64,000 nucleotides of DNA, from the NCBI GenBank assembly GCA_001048675.1, contig CCKK01000020.1:372001-436000 (forward strand), read 5' to 3'. The stretch is from Vibrio diabolicus. Lineage in GTDB: Bacteria; Pseudomonadota; Gammaproteobacteria; Enterobacterales; Vibrionaceae. The translations under genes were made by a program, and so were the position numbers. Below are positions 1 to 7,893 of the stretch, one piece after another. The notes under the pieces are model-generated. The model made no database searches. It saw only the letters and a list, made by a program, of their open reading frames with translations, and was not told the DNA's origin. Positions within the stretch are counted from its first letter, which is position 1. Each line of letters begins with the position of its first letter.

Positions 1-473
1 CGAAAACCGCACATGCTGTCTTTGATAGACAGTGACAAGGTTTCTATCCACACCCAAACGTGCGTAGCGTAGCGACCATACAAACGGGATTTAGGTACGC
101 TCTCGTCGTATATCGGTTGGCCCGAAATCAGGTTATCTGGTTTTGTTTCGCTGGCGCTGAGCAATTTCGGCAATGCTTCTAGGTCGTGCTGACCATCTGC
201 GTCGATTTGAATGGTGTGCGTAAAACCAAGCTGGTGAGCTTGATGTAGGCCAGCCATTACCGCGCCACCTTTACCTTGGTTTTCGCTCAAACTAATCAGT
301 TTTATCAGTCCTTGCTCACTCAAAGCTGAAAGCGCTTGTTTGGTGTCTTCATTGCTGCCGTCGTCCACGACCAGCACTGGCAAAGCGAAAGAGGATAACG
401 ACGCAACCACGTCTGCAATTGTGCTGCCGTGGTTGTAGCAAGGAATTAAAAAGCAGGGACGGTAATCACTCAC
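1..473 (-). CDS. apeJ: Family 2 glycosyltransferase of the aryl-polyene cluster (partial)
   Basis: The reverse strand reads from a GTG at 471-473 to the window edge without a stop, so only the N-terminal ~157 residues are seen. The protein opens with CFLIPCYNHG and continues with LVVDDGS and IQIDADGQHD, the nucleotide-sugar and DxD metal-binding motifs of GT-A fold family 2 transferases. It overlaps the 3' end of apeI by 8 bp, so it is the next gene of the same operon. In known APE clusters this position holds a glycosyltransferase, often fused to an acyltransferase, thought to attach the polyene to its outer-membrane anchor. The fusion cannot be checked here because the C-terminus lies outside. 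The apeJ letter is assigned from cluster order. Confidence 0.85.
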   Translation of the reverse strand, partial: MSDYRPCFLIPCYNHGSTIADVVASLSSFALPVLVVDDGSNEDTKQALSALSEQGLIKLISLSENQGKGGAVMAGLHQAHQLGFTHTIQIDADGQHDLEALPKLLSASETKPDNLISGQPIYDESVPKSRLYGRYATHVWVWIETLSLSIKDSMCGF

Positions 474-834
474 GTGACTCACCCAGTTTCATTTTGCCTG
501 AAGAGTGAGTCACCAAGGTTTCACCGTTTTTCGATGTGTACTTAAAGGTCAATTTCTCGCGCTCATTGTCCCAAGAGAGTGAGAGACAAACGTCGGCGTT
601 TGGCTGAATCGGCTCTTGAAATTTGATGACTTCCATTCCTTTAAATACCTTGGGGGTGTTCAAATATTGAACGGCGTAGAACAACGCCCAGTCAATTTGA
701 GTGACGCCGGGTAAAAGAGGAAAGTGACTGAAATGACCTTGGAAATCTAAGATGTCAGCATCCACACGCAGCGACAGCTCTGCGGTGTGGTCACTCACTT
801 CAATATTCTGAATAGTTGGTTTTCTTTTATCCAT
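466..834 (-). CDS. apeI: ApeI-type 3-hydroxyacyl-ACP dehydratase
   Basis: A 122-residue single HotDog-fold protein. The segment GHFSHFPLLPGVTQIDWA matches the active-site region of FabA/FabZ-type dehydratases, which have a catalytic His in GHFP-like context and a hydrophobic central helix. In APE biosynthesis this enzyme removes water from the 3-hydroxyacyl-ACP in each elongation cycle and so creates the conjugated double bonds. I chose the ATG at 832-834 because it lies 10 bp after the apeH stop and just before the fold begins; an in-frame ATG at 871-873 would add 13 residues inside apeH. The gene lies between apeH and apeJ with no room for a promoter. Confidence 0.85.
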   Translation of the reverse strand: MDKRKPTIQNIEVSDHTAELSLRVDADILDFQGHFSHFPLLPGVTQIDWALFYAVQYLNTPKVFKGMEVIKFQEPIQPNADVCLSLSWDNEREKLTFKYTSKNGETLVTHSSGKMKLGESRE

Positions 835-844
835 GTTACTAGCT

Positions 845-2245
845 TTATTGGAATAGTTTTTCAATTTCAGCAACTTGGCGTTTGCCTTGGCTGTTCAATG
901 GAATTTCGTCGACCACTCGGAATTTTCTCGGGATAGCGATCGGTTCTAGCCAATTGCGCAGTGCCTTGCGAAGCTCAAGCCAAAACTTGCCTTTACCAAG
1001 TTCATCAAGCACATCGCTGCCTTTATCGTTAAGTACGATGATCGAGACTAACGTGAGGCGACCTGATTCTTCCATTGGGATCACCACGCTTTCTTGAACC
1101 CACGGCAGTTGCTCTAAACGTTTTTCCACTTCGACAAGGGAAATACGCTTTTCTTCGACTTTGACGATTCGGTCAGTGCGTCCACGCAATTCAAAAGAAA
1201 TACTATCATGGAAATAGCACTCATCCGCAGTTTGGTACCAAGTGTTTTCATCAATGTGTGGCGAGCGGAGCTTTAAACAATTTTCATGGTTAAGCTTTGC
1301 TTCAACACCTGGGAATAACGTCCAAGGAGTGCTGGCTACGTGCTGTTGACGGTAAGCGATGCCGCCGGTTTCTGTGCTGCCAAAAACTTCAATAGGAAGT
1401 GACCCAAACAACAGCTGGCTGTGTTGCGCGGCTTGGTTTGGCAAGGGGCCTCCAGAAGAGAATACGCACCGAATTGCAACCGGATTATGCTCTTCACTGA
1501 GTCGTTTTAGTAACGCAGGGCTGCTTACTAGCGTGGTGTCAGCATCGGCGTGATGGACAATTTGCTCTGGGAACTCAAGGTTGTGTGCTGAAAATGGACG
1601 TGCAGAGCACAAAGGCCAAAATACGCGGAACAGCAAGCCGTAAATGTGTTGATGAGAGACGGTGCTTTCAACGCGTGTGTTGGCAACCGTGTCGCCCCAT
1701 AGGTTGTCTAGAATAGACACTTCGATATCGAGCTGTTTCAGCGTTTTTGCAATGGCTTTTGGTTTGCCGCTTGAACCCGAAGTGAATAGCGTCACTGGTA
1801 TTTGTGCTAGATTCAATTCACGCCAAACATAAGGTTGGTCAACCTGTTGTTTGTTAGTCAATGTGGTTTCTAACAATGAACTAGCTTCGATTAAAAGCGA
1901 ACTCACCTGTTCTGGAACCGAGACATCGGCATCGTGCAGCAATAAATCGTAGTGCTCACTGAGCTCTTTGAGTGCTTCTGGTTGGTAATTACCAGGTAAT
2001 ACAATGGATTTTCCTGCGTGGCAACAAGCAAAAAAGCCAACGGCAAACAGGTAGCTGTTGCCAAAACACAACGCAATGTTTTGCATTGGCTGGGTTTCTA
2101 ACTTCTGAGCAAGTGTTGCGACGTGCTGCTGGAAATCACCCCAAGTGATAACTGTGTCGCGATCGTAAGAGACAGGGGATTGCTCAGACCTTTCTGCGAC
2201 GAACAAGGTCGCTAGGGAGGTAAAGCTCGAATACGTTGTATTCAT
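845..2245 (-). CDS. apeH: ApeH-type acyl/aryl-ACP synthetase (AMP-binding enzyme)
   Basis: A 466-residue ANL-superfamily adenylating enzyme. The phosphate-binding loop TLFTSGSSGKPKAIAK is near residue 155, followed by EVFGSTETGG (A5-type motif), a TADE motif and LRGRTDRIVKVEEKRI (hinge and C-terminal domain). In APE clusters this enzyme activates the aryl starter, such as 4-hydroxybenzoate, and loads it on an acyl carrier protein. The ATG at 2243-2245 (MNTTYSSF) is preferred over an upstream ATG at 2309-2311, which would run 62 bp into the preceding gene. It lies 4 bp after the apeG stop, in line with one operon. The aryl substrate is inferred from the cluster, not from active-site residues. 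Confidence 0.87.
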   Translation of the reverse strand: MNTTYSSFTSLATLFVAERSEQSPVSYDRDTVITWGDFQQHVATLAQKLETQPMQNIALCFGNSYLFAVGFFACCHAGKSIVLPGNYQPEALKELSEHYDLLLHDADVSVPEQVSSLLIEASSLLETTLTNKQQVDQPYVWRELNLAQIPVTLFTSGSSGKPKAIAKTLKQLDIEVSILDNLWGDTVANTRVESTVSHQHIYGLLFRVFWPLCSARPFSAHNLEFPEQIVHHADADTTLVSSPALLKRLSEEHNPVAIRCVFSSGGPLPNQAAQHSQLLFGSLPIEVFGSTETGGIAYRQQHVASTPWTLFPGVEAKLNHENCLKLRSPHIDENTWYQTADECYFHDSISFELRGRTDRIVKVEEKRISLVEVEKRLEQLPWVQESVVIPMEESGRLTLVSIIVLNDKGSDVLDELGKGKFWLELRKALRNWLEPIAIPRKFRVVDEIPLNSQGKRQVAEIEKLFQ

Positions 2246-2249
2246 ACGA

Positions 2250-2811
2250 TTAGTGTTCCTTTCGAACAAATTGACGCACGATCCATTCTCCAGCGAACAA
2301 GCCACCAGCAAGTAAGTAGCTGATGAGGCCGTTATAAAGCGTCCATATTTTTACTGGTAGGAAACAGGTATAGAGTGCAACGGCAGCGTTGAGACGTAAA
2401 AAAAACGCACCAAACCATCGTGACTTTGCGTGTGTAAGCCACGCCACTAGCCGGAAGGTCAGGCTCTTGCAAGCGAGCAAGCCTTTCAATGATTGATTGC
2501 GGCTGTTTTAAGCTCAGTCCAAAGACACACAGCATACATACATTGACAACCACAGGGTAAAACTGAAGCCACCCGTGTTGTTTAAACACCATGCCAAGTG
2601 TAATTAGAACAATGCCAACAGCGCCCGTAGCGAGCGCCAAGAATTTAAACTCTTTTAGTGGGGTCTTATTTGCGATGAAAACACGCAAAAGTAACGCAGC
2701 AATTAACAAGCCCCCGACTAAGTTCAAGCCAAATTTATCTATACCGAAATAGACGGCGAAGGGGTAGGCAAACAGTACAATTGCAGACAGACCAGTCAGC
2801 AATTGGCGCAT
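2250..2811 (-). pseudogene. apeG: ApeG-like membrane protein (COG4648 type), frameshifted
   Basis: A hydrophobic protein with several membrane segments reads from the ATG at 2809-2811. The frame is lost in a run of eight T on the coding strand (2398-2405) and the ORF would end at 2332. In the other frame the expected C-terminus continues (NAAVALYT, WTLYNGLISYLLAGGLFAGE) to a stop at 2250-2252. Removing one T joins both halves into a continuous protein of about 186 residues. The start codon overlaps the apeF stop by one base (TAATG). The role of this APE membrane protein is not well defined. The break could be a sequencing error, a real mutation, or a slippage site that still yields some full-length product. 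Confidence 0.8.
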
Positions 2812-3068
2812 TAACTTTCCTTCAATAACTCAGTGACGGCGTTAACCACATCGTCAACGGTTCTTACAGCACTAAACTCTGCTGGCTTGATTTTTTTGCC
2901 AGTGACATTCTGTAGGTGTACGACCAAATCAACGGCGTCAATGCTATCAAGGTCGAGATCTTGGTATAAGTGCGCATCTGACTGAATGTCGGCTGCGTCA
3001 ATTTCGAACAGCTCAACAAGCGCATCTTTAACTTGTTCAAATACTTGATCTTTATTTACATCAGTCAT
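2811..3068 (-). CDS. apeF: Acyl carrier protein ApeF
   Basis: An 85-residue acidic acyl carrier protein. The conserved motif DLDLDSIDAVDL carries the Ser that receives 4'-phosphopantetheine, in the middle of a four-helix ACP sequence. It is the second of two ACPs in the operon; APE systems use two, commonly one for starter loading and one for chain extension. It begins 15 bp downstream of the apeE stop, and its TAA shares a base with the next ATG. Length and motif fit the family; which ACP takes the aryl starter cannot be told from the sequence. Confidence 0.9.
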   Translation of the reverse strand: MTDVNKDQVFEQVKDALVELFEIDAADIQSDAHLYQDLDLDSIDAVDLVVHLQNVTGKKIKPAEFSAVRTVDDVVNAVTELLKES

Positions 3069-3083
3069 GAATATACCTACAAC

Positions 3084-3344
3084 TTATTCATTAGTTTGAG
3101 AAGAAACGTATTTCGCTAGGTTTGCTACAGAAGCAAAGTGTTCGCGCGTGTTTGAGTCGTCGGCATCAATAACGATGTTGTATTGTTTTTTAATTGCGAG
3201 TCCAAGCTCAAGTGCATCGATAGAATCTAAGCCAAGTCCATCACCAAAAAGTGGTGCATCCGTTTCAATATCATCTACGGTTAAATCTTCAAGGTTTAAA
3301 GCATCAATAATAAGTTGCTTAATGTCGTTGTGTAACTGTTCCAC
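3084..3344 (-). CDS. apeE: Acyl carrier protein ApeE
   Basis: An 86-residue acyl carrier protein with the phosphopantetheine attachment motif GLDSIDALELGL near residue 40 and the expected acidic helices. It is the first of the tandem ACPs in the cluster and sits between the acyltransferase apeD (13-bp gap) and apeF (15-bp gap). In the APE pathway the ACPs hold the growing polyene while ketosynthase, ketoreductase and dehydratase act on it. The ketoreductase and the main ketosynthases are not in this window and should lie beyond the left edge. The call rests on motif, size and context. Confidence 0.9.
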   Translation of the reverse strand: MEQLHNDIKQLIIDALNLEDLTVDDIETDAPLFGDGLGLDSIDALELGLAIKKQYNIVIDADDSNTREHFASVANLAKYVSSQTNE

Positions 3345-3357
3345 TGGGACCTGCTTA

Positions 3358-4125
3358 TTAATAAAAGTTTTCTGGAAAAATGTTTTCAGCTAGGTGCTGT
3401 TGTAAGCGTCGCGCCGCTATTGTCGGCGACGTAGTTTGCTTTATAAAAGGGTCAATCTCAACTTTATCCTTAACTTCAACCCTGAAAAAAGGCTTTGTTG
3501 CCGGTACTTGATACCATTTTTTCTCTTTTGTGAGGAAACTTGGCGTTACTGTAATATGGACAACCCTTAAATCTCGCTCTGTTCTTACCGCAATTTGTGC
3601 TGCGCCGCGTTGTAATTTTGGTTCTACACCAGGTGTTGTTCTTGTCCCTTCAGGAAATATAAGCAACACGTTGCCTTTGTTAAATCGTTCATCACAAAGT
3701 GCTAATAAATCATCCGGCGCTTCATTGGGAATATATCCGGCTGCTTTTACGATGTGCTTCATAAAAGGATTCGACCATATTGCCGATTTTACTAAACAGT
3801 CGCAGCGATTTAATTGTGAAGCAATGAGAACGTAATCGATTAAACTAGGATGGTTGGCAACAATTAAACAATTACGATCTTGTTGAAGAATATCGGCACC
3901 AATAATTTCGTAATCGATTGCTCCACTTAACTTCATCAATTTACAAAAGGTGTTGAATGAATATCGAATGGCACCTTGAACTTTATATTCACGTTCGGTT
4001 TGATCCGAAACGAAAATACGAATGGTCGGAATAACAATGAAGCTTAGTGCTAAACCACCTAACCCAAACACTGAAAAACAAAAGCCGGTTGCTAGCACAC
4101 GCCAATACTGATTTAAGCGACTCAT
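3358..4125 (-). CDS. apeD: PlsC-like lysophospholipid acyltransferase of the APE cluster
   Basis: A 255-residue membrane-anchored acyltransferase. It has an N-terminal hydrophobic segment (about residues 10-40), the acyltransferase box NHPSLID and the FPEGTRT glycerol-phosphate-binding motif, in the order of the PlsC/LPLAT family. In APE clusters such an enzyme is thought to help acylate the polyene-lipid conjugate. I chose the ATG at 4123-4125 because it overlaps the apeC stop as ATGA, a usual sign of translational coupling; an in-frame ATG at 4135-4137 is the alternative. The lysophospholipid substrate is a family-level assignment only. The apeD letter follows cluster order. Confidence 0.85.
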   Translation of the reverse strand: MSRLNQYWRVLATGFCFSVFGLGGLALSFIVIPTIRIFVSDQTEREYKVQGAIRYSFNTFCKLMKLSGAIDYEIIGADILQQDRNCLIVANHPSLIDYVLIASQLNRCDCLVKSAIWSNPFMKHIVKAAGYIPNEAPDDLLALCDERFNKGNVLLIFPEGTRTTPGVEPKLQRGAAQIAVRTERDLRVVHITVTPSFLTKEKKWYQVPATKPFFRVEVKDKVEIDPFIKQTTSPTIAARRLQQHLAENIFPENFY

Positions 4126-4850
4126 TGCTTTTGCCATTCCCAAATTTGTTGCGGAGCGTGAATAGTCCACTGATTTTCATCTGACAAGTAGTGTTGCAAA
4201 AACGCTAAGCCTTGTGGCAACGGATGGTTTGAGCATTTTGCACTGATGCCGCTTTGCACCGTGAAGCTATCTCCATGAGAAAGTATCAAGCCGAGTCCAA
4301 ACCCTTGGTATTGTTGGTTTTCATATTCTAAATAAGAGTCAGGCATAGGCTCATCAAAATCAACAAGCAGGACTTTTTTGTCAGGATTGTCGGACAAAAA
4401 CAGCCATGCTTCTAATATTGCACTTTGGAATGTGTTTTCTGCCGCAGCGATCGAAGTTAGGGGGATGGGCTGTTTGGTTGCAATAGTGGCAAGCCCTGCG
4501 GCGGTATTATGCACTGACTGAGAAAAAGCCATCGGAGACGCTTCTTCACCGTTAATAATATCTTTAACTAACGCGACACTGCGATGCAATTCGCCATGAC
4601 GACTCGAAAATACGAGGTAATCAACCTGATGTTGATTAAGCAATTCGATTGCCGTTTGCACTGCCAGTTTGCTAAGTGGACTCATTCTTCTGCGCATCAT
4701 CGCAGGAATATCTGCAACATTGATTTTGCCATCTTCTGGCCATTTTATCTCTGTTGCCCATTGTTTCCATTCATTGGATTCGGATAAACCGAATGAATTC
4801 GCTGTCCACGCATCAATATTGAACGAAATGTTGATCTTCGAGTTTGGCAT
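4122..4850 (-). CDS. apeC: ApeC-type ketosynthase chain-length factor
   Basis: A 242-residue protein related to the N-terminal half of beta-ketoacyl synthases. It shows a thiolase-like pattern (YLVFSSRHGE, SPMAFSQSVHNTAAGLA, KVLLVDFDEPMPD), but the usual catalytic Cys is absent: the nucleophile region reads SIAAAENTF. This matches the short chain-length-factor family that pairs with a full ketosynthase in APE synthesis. It is the first gene of the leftward operon and is divergent from the lipoprotein gene, with 77 bp between the two starts that must hold both promoters. No clear ribosome-binding site precedes the ATG. Confidence 0.82.
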   Translation of the reverse strand: MPNSKINISFNIDAWTANSFGLSESNEWKQWATEIKWPEDGKINVADIPAMMRRRMSPLSKLAVQTAIELLNQHQVDYLVFSSRHGELHRSVALVKDIINGEEASPMAFSQSVHNTAAGLATIATKQPIPLTSIAAAENTFQSAILEAWLFLSDNPDKKVLLVDFDEPMPDSYLEYENQQYQGFGLGLILSHGDSFTVQSGISAKCSNHPLPQGLAFLQHYLSDENQWTIHAPQQIWEWQKQ

Positions 4851-4927
4851 ATTGGGTTAAATTGTTTATTTTACAGCTCGATACAAATTGGGCTTTACCC
4901 AAAGTCATAATAAAAAAGGAAATTATC

Positions 4928-5326
4928 ATGTCGCGTTTTAAGCTGTATGTCTCGTTATTATTAACTTTGCTTCTTGTCGGTTGTGGACGAGTACAACCTG
5001 TAATGAATGTGGAGGATACTCCAGTTGCTTATGATCTTCAAAATAAACAAGTAAAAATGGCCATTGTGCAATCGGCAACCAACCGAGGTTGGACGATTGA
5101 AGAAGTAAGCCCAGGCGTTCTTATTGCAAAAATTCACGTTCGTAAACACTTTGCAGAAGTAAAAATTCCATATAACAACAAATATTACTCAATTATTTAT
5201 CTCAACTCAGTAAATCTAAAAGCCAGTGATGGCAAAATCCATCGCAATTACAATCGTTGGATAAACAACTTGAATGTTGATATTCAACGAGCTATTGCAT
5301 TGTTAGGCTCTCAGTCTAAACAATAA
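4928..5326 (+). CDS. Small lipoprotein of the APE locus
   Basis: A 132-residue protein starting MSRFKLYVSLLLTLLLVGCG: a positively charged N-terminus, a hydrophobic stretch and an LVGC lipobox, so Cys19 should be lipidated and the protein anchored in a membrane. The rest has no motif I can name. The ATG at 4928 is preceded by AAGGA at 4916-4920 (7-nt spacing); a longer ORF from 4844 lacks this support and would hide the signal peptide. It is the first gene of the rightward set, and APE clusters often include such a lipoprotein next to the methyltransferase. A role in placing or holding the pigment in the outer membrane is inference. Confidence 0.8.
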   Translation: MSRFKLYVSLLLTLLLVGCGRVQPVMNVEDTPVAYDLQNKQVKMAIVQSATNRGWTIEEVSPGVLIAKIHVRKHFAEVKIPYNNKYYSIIYLNSVNLKASDGKIHRNYNRWINNLNVDIQRAIALLGSQSKQ

Positions 5327-5353
5327 AAATATTAATTGCAGTTAGGTTTTTCC

Positions 5354-6421
5354 GTGTTAAATCAAAATAATGACCCTTTTAATGCTTTTGAAGCAAAAAC
5401 AGAAGCTCAGAAGTTATCTTTTGCACCAATCGTGTTCCAGACCGCCAGAACGCTCCGAGATTTAGGTATTTTAGCCGCGCTAGACAGCGCCGGTTCACAA
5501 GGCATGAGTGCCACGGACATTGCCGAGAAAACGGGCGTGTCAGAATATGGTGTCAAAGTATTGTTGGATATGGCGATTAGCGCACATATTGTTTTATGGG
5601 AAAGACCTAACTATTCGCTTGCGAACCTTGGTTTTTACCTTCTTCACGATGGTATGACGAACGCAAACATGGATTTTACGGCTGATGTCTGTTACGCCGC
5701 GATGATGCATCTGACGGAAGCGATTCAAGAAGGTAAGCCTTCAGGTTTGAAAGAGTTGGGCAATTGGGAGACGATTTATCAAGGTCTGTCGACGCTGCCA
5801 GACCAAGCCAAACAGAGTTGGTTTAAGTTCGATCACTTCTATTCGGATCGCTCGTTTCCATTACTGCTTAAAGAAGTGTTTGCAAGCAAGCCAAAGCACC
5901 TCGTGGATATTGGCGGAAATACCGGGAAATGGGCTATTCAGTGTTGTAAGCATGATCCTGATGTTGAAGTTACTATTGTCGATTTGCCGCAGCAATTAGA
6001 AGTGGCGATGTCAAATGTCTCAGAAAACCAGTTCGCCGAGCGTGTACGTCCATACCCTGCCAACATGCTTGATAAAGCACAAACATTGCCTGAGCATGCT
6101 GACGTATGGTGGATGAGCCAGTTCTTGGATTGCTTTTCACCAATTGAGATCCTAAATATCCTTAAAAAAGTCAAAGCCCAGTTAACGAAGGGAGATACTA
6201 TTTACGTATTGGAGCTATTTTGGGATGCCCAAAAATACGCGGGTGCTTCCTATAGTCTTAATGCAACCTCTCTCTACTTTACCTGTTTAGCCAACGGCAA
6301 TAGTCGTTTTTATCGCAGTGATGATTTCTTAGAAATTGTCGAAGCGGCAGGTTTATCTGTCGTCGAAAGAACCGACAACATTGGCCTTGGTCACACCTTA
6401 TTAAAACTACAAGCAAACTAA
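5354..6421 (+). CDS. SAM-dependent O-methyltransferase-like protein of the APE locus
   Basis: A 355-residue class I methyltransferase of the plant-type/acetylserotonin O-methyltransferase shape. A winged-helix N-terminal dimerisation domain (MSATDIAEKTGVSEYGVKVL) is followed by a Rossmann domain with the SAM-binding loop HLVDIGGNTGKWAI and the motif VTIVDLPQQ. Methylation of the aryl head group is known for several aryl polyenes, so this is the likely tailoring step. I prefer the GTG at 5354 (AGG seven bases upstream) over a TTG at 5336, which has no ribosome-binding site. It begins 27 bp after the lipoprotein gene and ends 7 bp before the FAD enzyme, so the three appear co-transcribed. Confidence 0.82.
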   Translation: MLNQNNDPFNAFEAKTEAQKLSFAPIVFQTARTLRDLGILAALDSAGSQGMSATDIAEKTGVSEYGVKVLLDMAISAHIVLWERPNYSLANLGFYLLHDGMTNANMDFTADVCYAAMMHLTEAIQEGKPSGLKELGNWETIYQGLSTLPDQAKQSWFKFDHFYSDRSFPLLLKEVFASKPKHLVDIGGNTGKWAIQCCKHDPDVEVTIVDLPQQLEVAMSNVSENQFAERVRPYPANMLDKAQTLPEHADVWWMSQFLDCFSPIEILNILKKVKAQLTKGDTIYVLELFWDAQKYAGASYSLNATSLYFTCLANGNSRFYRSDDFLEIVEAAGLSVVERTDNIGLGHTLLKLQAN

Positions 6422-6428
6422 ATTCAGA

Positions 6429-7673
6429 ATGAAAACAGAGCTCAAGCAAGTTGTTGTCGTAGGAGCGGGCCCATCTGGCTCCACCGTTTCTGCGTTATTA
6501 AAATCGCGTGGCATAGATGTCGTTGTCATAGAAAAAGCCACCTTTCCACGTTTCTCTATCGGAGAAAGCCTGCTTCCTGCATGTATGGAAGTTGTCGAGC
6601 AAGCCGGAATGACCAATGCGGTAAAGCAGTTTGGCTTCCAATATAAAGATGGCGCTGCATTTCGTCGCAATGGTGTTTACACCCAGTTCGATTTTACGGA
6701 CAAATATACCCTAGGGCCGGGTACGACGTTTCAGGTGCAACGTGCCAGTTTTGATAAAGTGCTCGCCGACAGTGCCGCAGAGCAGGGCGTCGATATTCGT
6801 TATCAACATGAGCTAGTTAGCTTGGCGTTTGAAGGCAAAAAATCGCGCTTAGAAGTTGTTGGGCCGGATAAACAGACCTATCAAATCGAAGCTGATTTTG
6901 TTTTGGATGCGAGTGGTTTTGGCCGTGTTTTGCCACGCTTGTTGGATCTTGAAGAGCCTTCTTGTCTTCCTCCAAGAAAAGCGATATTTACTCACATTGA
7001 AGATCGTATCTCTCCACAAGAGCCAGAGTACGATCGTAATAAAATTCTGATTTCCGTGCATCCTGAAAATCACGATGTGTGGTACTGGCTAATTCCATTC
7101 TCGAATGGTACGTGTTCGTTTGGTGTGGTGGGTGAGCCTGAGTTTTTCGAGCAATATCCAGAAGATAAGCTTGCAGCTTTGCAGCAGTTGGCGAATGAAG
7201 AGCCGGGGTTGGCTTCTTTGTTGCGAAATGCGAATTACCCAAATCCAACAGGAGAGTTGGGTGGCTATTCAGCGAACGTCAAACGCTTAGCGACAGAAAA
7301 CTACGCACTGCTTGGTAATGCCGGCGAGTTTCTTGATCCTGTGTTTTCATCTGGCGTTACTATTGCCATGAAGTCAGCGGAATTTGCGGCCGATTGTGTA
7401 GCTCGTCAATTAAATGGTGAAGTGGTTGACTGGCAAGAAGAGTATTCGGAACGCTTGATGGTGGGGGTGAACACATTCCGTACTTATGTGGAGGGGTGGT
7501 ACAACGGCACATTGCAAGATGTGATTTTCTACCAAAACCCGAATCCACGTATTAAGCAGATGATTAGCGCGATTTTGGCTGGGTACGCTTGGGATACAAA
7601 CAACCCTTACGTAAAACAAAGCGAACAACGTTTGTCGACGCTCGCTGAGCTGGTTCGAGAAGCGGAACTGTAA
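6429..7673 (+). CDS. FAD-dependent halogenase-like monooxygenase of the APE locus
   Basis: A 414-residue single-component flavoprotein. VVVVGAGPSGS (residues ~8-18) is the dinucleotide-binding GxGxxG loop, RFSIGESLLP follows at ~41-50, a K-x-GA-x-F segment near 75, and LGNAGEFLDPVFSSG is the second FAD motif. WYWLIP at 218-223 fits the WxWxIP signature of flavin-dependent halogenases. That family uses FADH2, oxygen and halide to chlorinate or brominate aromatic substrates. The gene lies 7 bp after the methyltransferase and ends before a strong terminator. It may halogenate the aryl head group or, if halide chemistry is lost, act as a hydroxylase or a geranylgeranyl-reductase-like enzyme. A supply of FADH2 is not encoded nearby. 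Confidence 0.75.
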   Translation: MKTELKQVVVVGAGPSGSTVSALLKSRGIDVVVIEKATFPRFSIGESLLPACMEVVEQAGMTNAVKQFGFQYKDGAAFRRNGVYTQFDFTDKYTLGPGTTFQVQRASFDKVLADSAAEQGVDIRYQHELVSLAFEGKKSRLEVVGPDKQTYQIEADFVLDASGFGRVLPRLLDLEEPSCLPPRKAIFTHIEDRISPQEPEYDRNKILISVHPENHDVWYWLIPFSNGTCSFGVVGEPEFFEQYPEDKLAALQQLANEEPGLASLLRNANYPNPTGELGGYSANVKRLATENYALLGNAGEFLDPVFSSGVTIAMKSAEFAADCVARQLNGEVVDWQEEYSERLMVGVNTFRTYVEGWYNGTLQDVIFYQNPNPRIKQMISAILAGYAWDTNNPYVKQSEQRLSTLAELVREAEL

Positions 7674-7709
7674 GAGTATAAATTCTCTTAGCTGAGGATG
7701 CGTAAACCT

Positions 7710-7743
7710 AGGTCTTACCGAGAAATTGGTAAGACCTTTTTTA
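7710..7743 (+). terminator. Rho-independent terminator after the halogenase-like gene
   Basis: A 10-bp perfect stem, AGGTCTTACC (7710-7719) with GGTAAGACCT (7728-7737), an 8-nt loop, then a T-rich tail. It closes the lipoprotein, methyltransferase and FAD-enzyme operon. Confidence 0.9.
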
Positions 7744-7834
7744 TTCTCGACAATACCTTTTTATTTGTACTTCGAGCTTACTGGAGACATCTTGACCACT
7801 TGTTTCGAGGTGTATCGAATTTGAGAAAATTTAT

Positions 7835-7850
7835 AGTGATTATGATCACA
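7835..7850. promoter_or_regulatory. CRP (cAMP receptor protein) binding site
   Basis: AGTGATTATGATCACA is a perfect GTGAT-N4-ATCAC palindrome that fits the CRP consensus core. A TATATT element at 7875-7880 would give a start near 7887 and place the site around -44, a class II activator position for the lytic-transglycosylase gene at 7894. Promoter elements were judged by eye. Confidence 0.7.
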
Positions 7851-7893
7851 TACATACTCATTGTTGCTGATATTTATATTAAACGTGTAGGAA

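Noticed and set aside
2390..2412. Programmed ribosomal frameshift in apeG
   Set aside because: A slippery run exists, but the gene family is normally encoded in one frame and I see no stimulatory structure, so an indel is the simpler reading.
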